64,000 nucleotides of DNA from a bacterium (GCA_024275165.1 JAJRZQ010000038.1:113649-177648); one strand, 5' to 3'. Counted from the first letter of the stretch, positions 35,414 to 43,735 are shown. The notes: generated by a model not told the origin, from the letters alone. Numbers and translations: made by a program.

Positions 35414-35570
35414 GGAACCTCTGATTATGGCCCTTGGGGGGCATCGAGTTTTTCCGTTTTTTCGGTTGGGAATGAAATCCACAACCTCAAAGCGAATCCA
35501 TAAGTCGCGCTTTTTGCTTTGGCAAGGCATCCCTGCCCTGCTGGGAAACTCCGCGTTTTTCAGAGTTTCC
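35414..35570. mobile_element. MITE-like repeat, copy 2 (157 bp)
   Basis: Same ends and internal sequence as copy 1 (14205-14415) in the same orientation: GGAACCTCTGA at the left end and CCGCGTTTTTCAGAGTTTCC at the right. Shared internal blocks include GTTTTTTCGGTTGGGAATGAAA and GGCAAGGCATCCCTG. Copy 2 lacks about 54 bases just inside the left end, including the 12-bp palindrome; the break lies between two CTGA words in copy 1, pointing to a short-homology deletion. AAAA flanks both ends, a possible target duplication. It sits five bases after the sthA stop. Confidence 0.75.
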
Positions 35571-35939
35571 AAAACTTGATTCCTAGATTTTTTAGTTGTT
35601 TTACTCAAGAATTCGCTTCCCGGCCCGCAAGTCGCCTCTGAGTTGTTTAGGGGTTTTTGCAACAGGTTCGGCGCCCAATAGGGAACTCAGTACCTTTGAG
35701 CCCCTGCGCCCGCACTGGGGGAAGAATCCAAGCATTTGCCGCCTGCTTGCCCGCCTTGTTTTTTGTTTGGTTTTGGGCCGCCTGGTAAGGGGGATGGGCG
35801 CAGAACTTGTTCCTTTTTAAGGGTTGGTTTGGCGGTTTTAAATCCCAGAGAAAGGGGAAAAGTGGGGTTTGGGCAAGGAAAGAAGGCGGTATCCTGCCTC
35901 TAGGCTGGATTTTTTTTCCCCAAGAGGATAAAAGAGGGC
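35571..35939. other. Gene-free stretch between MITE copy 2 and msbA
   Basis: 369 bases in which I see no convincing coding frame, tRNA or repeat. Short open frames exist but lack start signals and family resemblance. The last 20 bases before the msbA ATG contain GAGGATAAAAGAGGG, which offers a ribosome-binding site. The msbA promoter presumably lies here, but no clear -35/-10 pair stands out. Confidence 0.5.
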
Positions 35940-37721
35940 ATGAATACCGCACAAAGCGCCTCGATTTTATCCCAATTATTCCGAATTTTACTGCGTCACC
36001 AGGGGCAAATTCTTGCCGGGGTCATCTGCATGATCTTCTTTGCCCTGTTTACCGTGGCTCCGGCGCTGTACATGAAAGATATTGTGGACGCGCTCGGTTC
36101 CGGTCAAATCCCTTCTTTAAGGCAATTCTTTTTTGTCGGCGGGGGCATTATCTTGGTTTTTCTTTTGAAAGGGATTTTCTTTTTCGGGCAGAGTTATTTA
36201 ATGAGCGAGTTGGGCCAAAAGATAACCCGCGATTTACGAGATCAGGCCTTTCATCGGGTTTTGGGTTTACCGCTCAATTTTTTTAACCGCACTCCTGCGG
36301 GGGATTTGATCAGCCGTTTCACCACCGATATTCAATACTTTTCTGAAGGGCTGAAAACCGTGATCATCGGCCCTCTACGCGACCTGCCGCAAATTTTGAT
36401 GCTTTTGGCCTTGATGGCCTATCGCTCTTGGCAGCTTTTTGTCTTGATTCTTATCTTATTGCCCATCGCCGCCTTTTTCATCAATCGTTTTGGTCAACAA
36501 AATCAAGAAGTAACCACTCAAAGGCAACATCAATATGGCGATTTGATCAGTCTGCTCAGTGAGACCTTGAGCGGAATCCGGGTGGTCAAAGCCTTTGGGA
36601 TGGAGCGCTATGAGTCGAGCCGCTTTGCGAAGGTGAATAATCGACTTTTTCGTTATTTTTTAGACAGCGCCAGAATCGGCAGCTATTCTTACCCTGTCTT
36701 GGAGTTTATCGGAGGGGTTTGCGGGGCCTTGATCTTAACCTATGGCGGTTATTTGATCATCCATGAGCAGATTACGGGCGGCGACTTTGCCAGCTTTATC
36801 GTTGCCTTTTTCATGATGAACGAACCGATTAAAAAGTTGAACGGCTTTACCTTAAAGGTGCAAGAAGGTTATGCGGCGGCAAAACGGATTTTTTATATTT
36901 TAGACATCCCCTGGGAAATTGAAGAAAATCAGAGTTCTGTAAAACTTCCTCTGATTCAAAAAGAAATTAAAATTGATATTCAGCAATTTTGCTATGAAAA
37001 TAAGCCTATTTTACATAATATTCATATTACCCTAAAAAAGGGGACGGTTACGGCTTTGGTCGGTGGCTCTGGAAGCGGCAAAACCACCCTGGCCAACTTA
37101 ATCCCTCGTTTTTACGAGTTGCAACCGAGCGAAGGCAGCATTTGTATTGATGGGCAAGATATTCGCAAGGTGCAGCTGGATAGCCTGCGTGGGCAAATCG
37201 CGATTGTCACTCAAGAAGTCGTGCTGTTTAACGATACCATTGAGGCGAATATCTCTTATGGAAACATAGGGGGGGATAAAAAACGCATTGAGGAGGCAGC
37301 GAAAGCGGCCTATGCTTGGGATTTTATTCAACAGCAAAAATGGGGCCTGAAAGAAGAGATCGGCGAAAGGGGGGGGATGCTCTCTGGGGGTCAGCGCCAG
37401 AGGCTTTCTATCGCTCGTGCCTTGATTAAAAACGCTCCCATCTTGATTTTAGATGAGGCGACCAGTGCCTTGGATTCGGAATCGGAAAAAGAAGTACAGG
37501 GCGCCATCGAAAACCTGATGAAAAACCGCACCAGCCTCGTCATCGCTCACCGCTTAAGCACCATCCGCCATGCCCATGTAATCCATGTATTAAAAGAAGG
37601 GCGCATTGTCGAATCGGGCACCCATGAGGAACTTTTAACCCACCAGGCAGGGGAATACCACCGCCTTTATCAAATGCAATTTCGAGACCCTCCCCCCCAA
37701 TCGACTTCTTCCAAGGAATAA
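35940..37721 (+). CDS. msbA: MsbA-type lipid A/lipid ABC exporter (fused membrane and ATPase domains)
   Basis: 593 residues. Six membrane helices span 20-310, and the EAA-like coupling motif FFNRTPAGDLISRFTTD is typical of MsbA. The ATPase has Walker A GGSGSGKTT (about 374-382), the ABC signature LSGGQRQRL (about 480) and Walker B ILILDEATSALD (about 500). It should flip lipid A-core or another lipid across the inner membrane as a homodimer. A methyltransferase follows one base after the stop. MsbA versus a general multidrug exporter cannot be separated on sequence alone. Confidence 0.82.
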   Translation: MNTAQSASILSQLFRILLRHQGQILAGVICMIFFALFTVAPALYMKDIVDALGSGQIPSLRQFFFVGGGIILVFLLKGIFFFGQSYLMSELGQKITRDLRDQAFHRVLGLPLNFFNRTPAGDLISRFTTDIQYFSEGLKTVIIGPLRDLPQILMLLALMAYRSWQLFVLILILLPIAAFFINRFGQQNQEVTTQRQHQYGDLISLLSETLSGIRVVKAFGMERYESSRFAKVNNRLFRYFLDSARIGSYSYPVLEFIGGVCGALILTYGGYLIIHEQITGGDFASFIVAFFMMNEPIKKLNGFTLKVQEGYAAAKRIFYILDIPWEIEENQSSVKLPLIQKEIKIDIQQFCYENKPILHNIHITLKKGTVTALVGGSGSGKTTLANLIPRFYELQPSEGSICIDGQDIRKVQLDSLRGQIAIVTQEVVLFNDTIEANISYGNIGGDKKRIEEAAKAAYAWDFIQQQKWGLKEEIGERGGMLSGGQRQRLSIARALIKNAPILILDEATSALDSESEKEVQGAIENLMKNRTSLVIAHRLSTIRHAHVIHVLKEGRIVESGTHEELLTHQAGEYHRLYQMQFRDPPPQSTSSKE

Positions 37722-37722
37722 A

Positions 37723-38571
37723 ATGAGTAAAGTGAAAACAAAATTCGACATGACCGAAGCAGGCCTGGAATTCGGCCTCATCTTTGCCGGTTATGCCTGG
37801 AATACCCCCTACCTGCATTATGGTTTTTTTAAAGAGGGGCTGAAACCCCTGCCGGAAAATGTGCGTGAGGCCCAGGAAAACTACACCCAGTTTTTGTTCG
37901 CTCAGTTTCCTGAAGGGGTACAAAGCGTGCTGGATGTAGGTTGCGGCACGGGGGAACTGGCCAAGCAGATGCTGGCGAAGGGTTTAAAGGTCGATGTGGT
38001 CAGCCCTGGTGGGTTTTTAACGGATCGGGTGAGAGAGAAGCTGCAAGGGAGTGGCGCGGAGGTTTTTAATTGTGGTTTTGAAGAGGTCCAAACCGATAAA
38101 CGCTATGATTTGGTGTTGTTTTCCGAGTCCTTTCAATACATTCCCGCAGAGCGGGCCTTAGCCCAGGCCGCCAAGTTTTCCAAAGCGGGTGGTCATGTTT
38201 TGGTTTGTGATTTTTTTAAGCTTAAAGCAGAAGAAAAAAGCCCCATTGGTGGCGGTCACGACTGGGATGAGTACCAAGAAGAGGCAAAACGCCATCCCTT
38301 AAAAGAACTCAAAAACCAAGATATTACCCCAGAAACGGCACCGAGTCTGGATGTGGTGGATGATTTTTTGACCCGCTTTATGGTGCCCGCTAGTTTGTTG
38401 GTGGTTCGCATGGTCGAACACAAACTGCCCTGGCTGGTCAAGCTGATCCGTTGGAAGATGGCAAAAAAAATTGAAAAGGCGCGCTATAAATACTTTGAGC
38501 GCAAGATCAATCAAGAGAGCTTTGCCAAACACAAAACCTATCGTTTGCTGTTGTACAAGGTGGACAAATAG
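37723..38571 (+). CDS. Class I SAM-dependent methyltransferase
   Basis: 282 residues. VLDVGCGTGELAKQML (about 67-82) is motif I; DLVLFSESFQYIP occupies the motif II/III position. The C-terminal third is long, basic and amphipathic (LVKLIRWKMAKKIEKARYKYFERKI), which could touch membranes. Coupled to msbA by one base, suggesting a lipid or LPS-related substrate (inference). It resembles tocopherol/cyclopropane-type small-molecule methyltransferases more than rRNA ones. Confidence 0.75.
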   Translation: MSKVKTKFDMTEAGLEFGLIFAGYAWNTPYLHYGFFKEGLKPLPENVREAQENYTQFLFAQFPEGVQSVLDVGCGTGELAKQMLAKGLKVDVVSPGGFLTDRVREKLQGSGAEVFNCGFEEVQTDKRYDLVLFSESFQYIPAERALAQAAKFSKAGGHVLVCDFFKLKAEEKSPIGGGHDWDEYQEEAKRHPLKELKNQDITPETAPSLDVVDDFLTRFMVPASLLVVRMVEHKLPWLVKLIRWKMAKKIEKARYKYFERKINQESFAKHKTYRLLLYKVDK

Positions 38572-38608
38572 CCTTGCGAGCCAGGAAGAAGAGGCCGTCT
38601 TCTCGCGC

Positions 38609-39754
38609 TTAGCGACTCAACACCGCCAGGGCCTCCAGGTGATGACTGTGGCAGTACATGTCAAAACCTTGCAAGCGGCGGAGTCGAAACCCCGAAGCCG
38701 TCAAGCGAGCCAAGTCGCGGGCCAGACTGGCAGGGTTGCAACTGATGTAAATAATTTTTTCAATGGCGCTGGAGACCGTTTGCTCTCTCAAGGCGGCATC
38801 CAATCCGGCACGGGGCGGGTCAATGAGCAGTAGGTCCGCCTGGGGCGGTAGTTTGACTTTTCCCGCCTTGGCGTGGATTGCTTTTGCGGAACTCAACCCT
38901 AGCCGCTCCAGATTGCGGTTTAAGGTTTTGACCGCCTTTTTTTCCCCCTCAAAGGCGGTGATTCGCCGGCTCGCCTGGGCTAAAGCTAAGGTGAAGGTTC
39001 CCGACCCGGCGTAATGCTCCACCGCCCAATTGGCTCCTTGGGCTTCTTTGGCCACCTCTTGGGCGATCAAGGCGGTTACCCAGGGGTTGGCCTGGGCAAA
39101 GGAGGTGGCTTGCAGTTCCAATTCGCCAAAGCCGTAATCTTCCAGCACCGCATGAGGGAAGCGGGGCAGGGTTTTGTTTTCCCCTCGAACCTTGCGCCCC
39201 CCAGCGAGAAGTTGTTTCGCTTTGGATTCCAAAAGGGAGTATTCCGCCTCGCCGTCCTTGAGTTTTGCCAACAGGGGGAGGCTCGATAAAATCCCCTTGG
39301 AGAGAGCAATACATTGCCCAATGGCCACGACTTCATGAGATTTATGTCGATTCAATCCCACCCGGCCACTTCCTGCCTTGATCAAGGCCTTGTAACGAAA
39401 ATGTTTTTGTGCTGGGCCGGCAATGATTTTTGGGTTATATTCCACTCCTTGCGCGGTTAAAACCTGAGTGAAGAGTTCTTGCTTTAGGGTCAGTTGATCG
39501 GCGTAGGTAAGGTGTAGGAGGTTGCACCCCCCGCAGTTTAGGTAGTGGGGGCAGGGGGGCTTGACGCGGTTTGCACCCGCTTCAATTACCCGGATCAAAC
39601 GGGCTTCGAGGTGCCTCTTGCCTTGACGGATCACTTCGACTTCAACCCGGTCACCGGGGGTGACCTTCCCTACAAAAACAGCCTGCCCTAAGGCGTAGCC
39701 CATGCCCCAACCAGGAGGGGCCCAGGAGTCAATCGTCAATTCAAAAAGGGACAT
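38609..39754 (-). CDS. TrmA/RlmD-family RNA uracil-5-methyltransferase
   Basis: 381 residues. An N-terminal TRAM-like domain (1-60) precedes the cluster-binding CPHYLNCGGCNLLH, the [4Fe-4S] motif of RlmD/RumA. SAM binding is at VEHYAGSGTFTLALA, and IDPPRAGLD plus IIYISCNPASLARDL hold the catalytic Cys. It makes m5U in 23S rRNA (U747/U1939 type) or tRNA. The C-terminus HSHHLEALAVLSR is the normal family end. Transcribed convergently with the preceding methyltransferase. Confidence 0.88.
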   Translation of the reverse strand: MSLFELTIDSWAPPGWGMGYALGQAVFVGKVTPGDRVEVEVIRQGKRHLEARLIRVIEAGANRVKPPCPHYLNCGGCNLLHLTYADQLTLKQELFTQVLTAQGVEYNPKIIAGPAQKHFRYKALIKAGSGRVGLNRHKSHEVVAIGQCIALSKGILSSLPLLAKLKDGEAEYSLLESKAKQLLAGGRKVRGENKTLPRFPHAVLEDYGFGELELQATSFAQANPWVTALIAQEVAKEAQGANWAVEHYAGSGTFTLALAQASRRITAFEGEKKAVKTLNRNLERLGLSSAKAIHAKAGKVKLPPQADLLLIDPPRAGLDAALREQTVSSAIEKIIYISCNPASLARDLARLTASGFRLRRLQGFDMYCHSHHLEALAVLSR

Positions 39755-39784
39755 GGTTGTTTCATCCTCAGCAAATCACCTTAG

Positions 39785-39895
39785 CCCCGGCAATGTATGC
39801 TACCCGGATTGGGGCAGGAGCAGCCTAAGCGTATGGAGCCCGGTGGAAAAGGCCGGGGAACAAGGCAAACCGGGTCTAGCCCTAGTTTAGGGTAG
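39785..39895. other. GC-rich stretch with interlocked complementary segments
   Basis: Between the RNA methyltransferase and the bfr operon, CCCCGGC (39785-39791) pairs with GCCGGGG (39852-39858), while ACCCGG (39802-39807) pairs with CCGGGT (39870-39875); the two helices interleave, as in a pseudoknot. A separate hairpin CCCTA/TAGGG with outer CTA/TAG lies at 39876-39895. Its position after bfr (minus strand) suits a 3' structure or terminator. I find no match to a known riboswitch or housekeeping RNA core. Confidence 0.35.
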
Positions 39896-39931
39896 CCCCG
39901 TAAGTAAACCAAGTCTCAAGGAGTTCAGCAA

Positions 39932-40402
39932 TCATCTTTTCATTTGGGCCTGTAAATAATTTTCAATTCCTAGGTGGGCAATGAGTTCCTGCTGGGCTTC
40001 AAGCCAGTCAATGCGCTCTTCCACCGCGGTTTGAATTTCTTCTGCCAGCTGGCGGGATACAAAATCGGCTTCGGCTTCGAGTTGGGAGATGGCCTCTGCA
40101 GCCGCCTTTTGCGTGTCGATAAAAAGCGTTCGGTCATTTTCAATGATTTCAGCGGCAGATTCCCCGATGCGTAGACTGCCTAGGTTTTGCAAATTGGGCA
40201 GCCCTTCAAGAAATAAAATGCGCTCAATCAACTTGTCGGCACGCTTCATCGCCTCAATGGAAGCGCTATACATGCTTTTATTCAAGCTCTGCAAGCCCCA
40301 ATTTTTTAAAATTCGCGCGTGTAAAAAGGTTTGATTGAGAATAATAAACTCATAATAAAGAATTCCATTGAGGGTGTTGTTGCTTTTTTCCGTGAGCCTC
40401 AT
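39932..40402 (-). CDS. bfr: Bacterioferritin, haem-binding subunit without ferroxidase centre
   Basis: 156 residues aligning without gaps to E. coli Bfr (recalled sequence). Met52, the axial haem ligand, is kept (AMKRAD) and so is Glu18, but the other di-iron ligands are lost: Glu51 is Ala, His54 Arg, Glu94 Phe, Glu127 Val and His130 Arg. It should form the haem-bearing partner in a mixed 24-mer. The ATG abuts the TAA of the ferroxidase subunit, so the two are made together. It ends ENYLQAQMKR as in other Bfrs. Confidence 0.85.
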   Translation of the reverse strand: MRLTEKSNNTLNGILYYEFIILNQTFLHARILKNWGLQSLNKSMYSASIEAMKRADKLIERILFLEGLPNLQNLGSLRIGESAAEIIENDRTLFIDTQKAAAEAISQLEAEADFVSRQLAEEIQTAVEERIDWLEAQQELIAHLGIENYLQAQMKR

Positions 40403-40894
40403 TTATGAATCTCCTTCACTAGACTGATCCATTTGCGCTTGGAGGTAATTTTGCAATCCGACCTTGTCGATCAAACCGATTTGAGTTTCGAGCCAGAAAA
40501 TATGATCTTTTTCCGTATCCCTTAAGAGTTCTTCCAATAATTCACGGGTCACAAAATCCTGGGCTTTTTCGGCCAAAGCGATAGCGTCTTTCAGTTTGGC
40601 GGCGGCCTCGACTTCATAGGCGAGGTCCAGGGCGAGCATTTCAGGTACCTTGGTAACAAATTGGTATTCTTCGCGAGCGGTTAGGTTGGGGGTTCCTTCT
40701 AAAAATAAAATGCGTTCAATCAATTTGGCGGCGTGGGAGCGCTCATGGTCCATTTCATGCCAAAGGCGCGTGCCGATGGCATTTAAACCTTGATCTTCTA
40801 AAATTTTCGCTTGCACAAAGTAAATGTCGATTGCCGTTAAATCAATGCTTAAAAGTTGATTTAGGCTGTTGATGATGGTCGAGTTTCCCTGCAT
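40403..40894 (-). CDS. bfr: Bacterioferritin, ferroxidase subunit lacking the haem Met
   Basis: 163 residues from the ATG at 40894 (MQGNSTIINSLNQLLSIDLT). Ferroxidase ligands are present: Glu51, His54, Glu94, Glu128 and His131 (one-residue insertion), with Asp at position 18 in place of Glu. The haem ligand Met52 is Arg. It is complementary to the next subunit, as in the two-subunit bacterioferritins of Neisseria, Pseudomonas and magnetotactic bacteria. Upstream in-frame codons to 40981 belong to the bfd region in another frame and are not used. bfd lies 13 bases upstream. Confidence 0.87.
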   Translation of the reverse strand: MQGNSTIINSLNQLLSIDLTAIDIYFVQAKILEDQGLNAIGTRLWHEMDHERSHAAKLIERILFLEGTPNLTAREEYQFVTKVPEMLALDLAYEVEAAAKLKDAIALAEKAQDFVTRELLEELLRDTEKDHIFWLETQIGLIDKVGLQNYLQAQMDQSSEGDS

Positions 40895-40907
40895 GTGGAT
40901 CCTTGGT

Positions 40908-41084
40908 TTATTCCAATTTAGAGTGCTTTTTTCTTTTACCGCAGGATTTAAGGTTTTGGCAACAACGGCCACAATTTTCACCTGCCCCTAAACAACGGAG
41001 GCTTTCTGTTGCGTCTATTTGATTTTTTTTGCTGTATTTTTCAACTTCGCTGCTAGAAATGTTTTTGCAGATACAAATAACCAT
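40908..41084 (-). CDS. bfd: Bacterioferritin-associated ferredoxin
   Basis: 58 residues, too short for many gene finders. It begins MVICICKNISSSEVEKYSKK and carries Cys4 and Cys6 plus the pair Cys38 and Cys41 in GENCGRC, the four [2Fe-2S] ligands of Bfd; extra cysteines lie at 31, 42 and 48. AGAGGT precedes the ATG. The protein binds Bfr and supplies electrons to release stored iron. First gene of bfd-bfr-bfr; a palindrome lies 15 bases upstream of its start. Confidence 0.85.
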   Translation of the reverse strand: MVICICKNISSSEVEKYSKKNQIDATESLRCLGAGENCGRCCQNLKSCGKRKKHSKLE

Positions 41085-41098
41085 GGCGACCTCTTGTA

Positions 41099-41112
41099 TT
41101 TCGTATATACGA
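41099..41112. promoter_or_regulatory. Palindromic operator candidate upstream of bfd
   Basis: TTCGTATATACGAA is a perfect 14-bp inverted repeat 15 bases upstream of the bfd ATG, inside an AT-rich region suitable for a promoter. A related palindrome with the same TATATAC core occurs upstream of the DUF2892 gene at 43716. A dimeric repressor site (metal- or redox-responsive) is likely; it does not match the usual Fur box. The rest of the 41113-41353 gap holds only an imperfect inverted repeat at the end of the cytochrome gene. Confidence 0.5.
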
Positions 41113-41353
41113 ATTTAATATTTTCGCTAAAGCATGTCAAGTATTTTTGTATCGGCAGATTTAAAAAATTAGGGAAGCATGAAAAATATGAGGTTGAAAG
41201 GGCGCGAGGAGGCAGGGAATGGATGCCGCTTCCCGCCTTGTTTTAGATTGGTAACGAACCATGCTCCACTGGGCGGGTGAGCTTTTGCCTGAACCTCCAG
41301 CTTCAGGCGGTTGACCTAGGCAAGGCTATTGGGAGAGGCCGCAACCGCTGCGG

Positions 41354-43015
41354 TCAATAGGCCTTGCTCAAGGAGCCAATGACCTCGACTCCGCCTCCGG
41401 CGGCTTGGGACAGGGCCTTCATCCTCGCCACTTGATCCCCCTGGGCGGCATATTGAAATAAATCCCGCAAAAAAGCGTAACCCGCCGCTTGGTAGAGCAG
41501 GCTCACTTCGAGGGTAAAGTTTCCCGTTCTGCCCCCGAGGTCGATCTCGTACTGCACCGAGTCGCTCCCTCCGGTGAAATTTGGGTCTGCGGTTGCCGCT
41601 CCATGCACCGCCACGCTTTCTGCTGCCTGGGCCGCGACAAAGCCCTTGGGGAAGAGTCGGTTGTCTTTGAGGTGGCTTGCTGCCCGGAGCAGGCCATAGG
41701 TCACTTGATGGTCGCTGTTTTGGGCAATGGTTTCATAGATTTGCACTTGCCCCCCCTGGGTGATTCGGTCGTAATGGGGCTCGTACCCGCCTTGCAGCAG
41801 GTCGGCCTCGTTGCCCGCGATCTTGCCTTGGCTGTCATAATCCCCAGAGGAGAAAAAGACTCCATTGGCGTCTTTGGCCACCAGCCTAACCCAGACCCGG
41901 CGACTGGGGTAGGCGGTCGGCAGTTTGTGGCCGCTCAGGTTTTCGATCTTTACGACCAAACTCAGCTTCCCCCCCGCAATCTGACTGGAGGCAAGGGTCA
42001 GCTTGGCGGTCTCCTGGGCCAGGTAAGCCCGATTGGCCGCCTCGTTTTTAGCCAAGGCCCCGACGCTGCCGGTGGGGGATAAGTCAGCGGCGTTGTTTTT
42101 GAAAATACCCAGCATCCAGGCGTTGGCTCCCACAAAATTGTGCCGATGGAAGGGGCTCCGTTTCGATAACATTTGAGAGGGCCGATTGCTGATGACCACG
42201 CCCCCCTGGGCTAGGGGCATATGGCAGTCTTGGCAAGAGAGATCATCATTGACATCCCCACTGCCAAACTGGCTTTCCTTCCATTCCAGGTAGGGGGTTT
42301 GCTCTGGAAACTCCGCCCCTGTGGGTTGGCTTTGAGCGTCAACCACGGGGGTAAACAGGGTATGGCAGGTGGCGCAATGCTCCGAGCTTTCCAAAGAACT
42401 GTTTTTTACGGGGGTAAAGCTGGCCCCCTGGATCATAGGGCGGTCAAAGGGGTTGTTGTAGGGGCCATAGATCCGCCGCTCCGGGCGAGGGGTTACCTGG
42501 TCGATCAGGTAGCCCCCTGAAAAACTCCCAACCGCGCCGAAGTTCCCCCCCTGAATCTGATGACAAAGAGTACAACCAACCCCTTCCATGGCAAAGTTGT
42601 GATCTGAGTTGTCAACCGATAAAACCCCGCTTCCCGTTAAGCTTAAAGTTTCTCCCCGCACCCTTGCCTCCACATTGGCAATCGGGGTGTGGCAGCGGCC
42701 GCAGGTGGCTTCAATGGTTGTTTGCAAGGTAGGGTGGGCGAGGCTTTCCGCCTGCATTTTCGCCCTCCATAAAGGGTCTTTCGCGGCATTGGCCATCATG
42801 GTTCCGCTCCATTCAGAGTACAGGGAAACCTCGTTACCGACTTCATCAACCAACCCTTCATGACAGTTTGCGCACAGGTCCGCAGTGGCGAAGCGATCAT
42901 TTTGCGAGCTGGCGCTAAAAGCTCCCTCCTGCCCCATTCCCCTGCCTCTGCCGCAGGCCGCGAGGATGAAGAGCAGCAAGACCCCGTAAAATAAACTATG
43001 CTTGTAAAGCCGCAT
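41354..43015 (-). CDS. Pentaheme c-type cytochrome lipoprotein
   Basis: 553 residues. A type II signal ends in LAAC with Cys21 as the lipidated residue. Five CxxCH haem sites: Cys48 (CANCH), Cys105 (CGRCH), Cys148 (CTLCH), Cys214 (CATCH) and Cys261 (CQDCH). The spacing and the YSEWSGTMMANAAKDPLW segment resemble multihaem cytochrome c554-like proteins. The C-terminal 260 residues lack cysteines and look beta-rich (NLSGHKLPTAYPSRRVWVRL). Periplasmic or surface electron transfer is expected; partner unknown. The ATG has GGAGGAG upstream and overlaps the end of the HAD gene by 20 bases. Confidence 0.85.
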   Translation of the reverse strand: MRLYKHSLFYGVLLLFILAACGRGRGMGQEGAFSASSQNDRFATADLCANCHEGLVDEVGNEVSLYSEWSGTMMANAAKDPLWRAKMQAESLAHPTLQTTIEATCGRCHTPIANVEARVRGETLSLTGSGVLSVDNSDHNFAMEGVGCTLCHQIQGGNFGAVGSFSGGYLIDQVTPRPERRIYGPYNNPFDRPMIQGASFTPVKNSSLESSEHCATCHTLFTPVVDAQSQPTGAEFPEQTPYLEWKESQFGSGDVNDDLSCQDCHMPLAQGGVVISNRPSQMLSKRSPFHRHNFVGANAWMLGIFKNNAADLSPTGSVGALAKNEAANRAYLAQETAKLTLASSQIAGGKLSLVVKIENLSGHKLPTAYPSRRVWVRLVAKDANGVFFSSGDYDSQGKIAGNEADLLQGGYEPHYDRITQGGQVQIYETIAQNSDHQVTYGLLRAASHLKDNRLFPKGFVAAQAAESVAVHGAATADPNFTGGSDSVQYEIDLGGRTGNFTLEVSLLYQAAGYAFLRDLFQYAAQGDQVARMKALSQAAGGGVEVIGSLSKAY

Positions 43016-43580
43016 AAAACTCCTCCCAATTGGCTACCCGCCGAAAGGGAAACTCTCCCTTTTCGTTGTGAGGCCGAGTCATTAAAAAAACTTTCGCGCC
43101 AGGATAATGTTGGGCCACATCCTGACAGTTGACGGGGTGATCGTCTAAAAAAACCAATTCTTCATTTTTATGCCGCAGCAAGCGGATCACCTGGGATTTT
43201 GTAGGGTAGCCGAGGATCGAAAAATTATGGTGCCCCCCAAGCAGCAAACCCTTAAACTTCAATCCATGAGCCCGTAGATTCGCTAAGCGAGACGCTCTTA
43301 ATTTATCCGGCAGGTTGGTCACCAACCAAACCTCGAATTGAGCGCTCAAGGCGTTGAAACTTTTTGCGTCAGCGATCAACTCCAGTTGCTGGAAGGCCTC
43401 GCTGGAGGTAAAATCTTCCCAAGCCACTTCAATATCTACATCTCCGAACTCTCCATGCATCTCCCAGGTTTTGGGGCGGTAGCCTGGGGGGAGTTCAGGG
43501 TGGTAAGTCGATCGGATATATTCCATAAAGGCTTTTTCAAAGTCTAAAATCACTCCATCCACATCTAAAAATAACTGCAT
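42996..43580 (-). CDS. HAD-superfamily phosphatase (5' nucleotidase C-like)
   Basis: 194 residues. HAD motif I is DVDGVILD (6-13) with the nucleophile Asp, motif II is VTNLP, and motif III/IV is FLDDHPVN. The small cap region (EFGDVDIEVAWEDF) matches NT5C/DUF705-type 5'(3')-deoxyribonucleotidases. Likely a soluble nucleotide or small-phosphate hydrolase. Upstream gene of the cytochrome, with which it overlaps by 20 bases. Confidence 0.78.
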   Translation of the reverse strand: MQLFLDVDGVILDFEKAFMEYIRSTYHPELPPGYRPKTWEMHGEFGDVDIEVAWEDFTSSEAFQQLELIADAKSFNALSAQFEVWLVTNLPDKLRASRLANLRAHGLKFKGLLLGGHHNFSILGYPTKSQVIRLLRHKNEELVFLDDHPVNCQDVAQHYPGAKVFLMTRPHNEKGEFPFRRVANWEEFYAALQA

Positions 43581-43696
43581 GCTGATTCAAAGCTAATTGG
43601 TTGGTCCCCTGGCACTAGGTGGATAGTGAATGTTCGGCAAAAGTGCGGATGGAGCTTGAGTTGCTGTTGGTTTTATTTTCGCTAAATAATGACTTC

Positions 43697-43735
43697 TTGA
43701 CAAGGGGTTATTATTTATGTATTCATATATACATA
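43697..43735 (+). promoter_or_regulatory. Promoter with overlapping palindromic operator
   Basis: A perfect TTGACA (43697-43702) is followed after 17 bases by TATTCA (43720-43725). The 20-bp near-palindrome TATGTATTCATATATACATA (43716-43735) covers the -10, so a bound repressor would block initiation. The half-sites read TATGTAT and ATACATA. It drives the DUF2892 gene about 90 bases downstream. Similar core to the bfd site. Confidence 0.55.

Noticed and set aside
35596-35820. 74-codon frame between MITE copy 2 and msbA
   Set aside because: No ribosome-binding site, odd composition and no family; treated as noncoding.
39785-39895. Cobalamin or other riboswitch
   Set aside because: The B12 box AGYCAGGAKACC and the GCCACTG-type core are missing on both strands, and the downstream gene (RNA methyltransferase) gives no reason for a riboswitch.
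41090-41120. Fur box upstream of bfd
   Set aside because: The palindrome lacks the GATAATGATAATCATTATC pattern of three ATAAT-type hexamers.
43716-43735. NsrR-type site
   Set aside because: The half-sites ATGTAT and ATACAT match, but the spacer is six bases instead of five and no NO-response gene is adjacent. Left as an unnamed palindrome.
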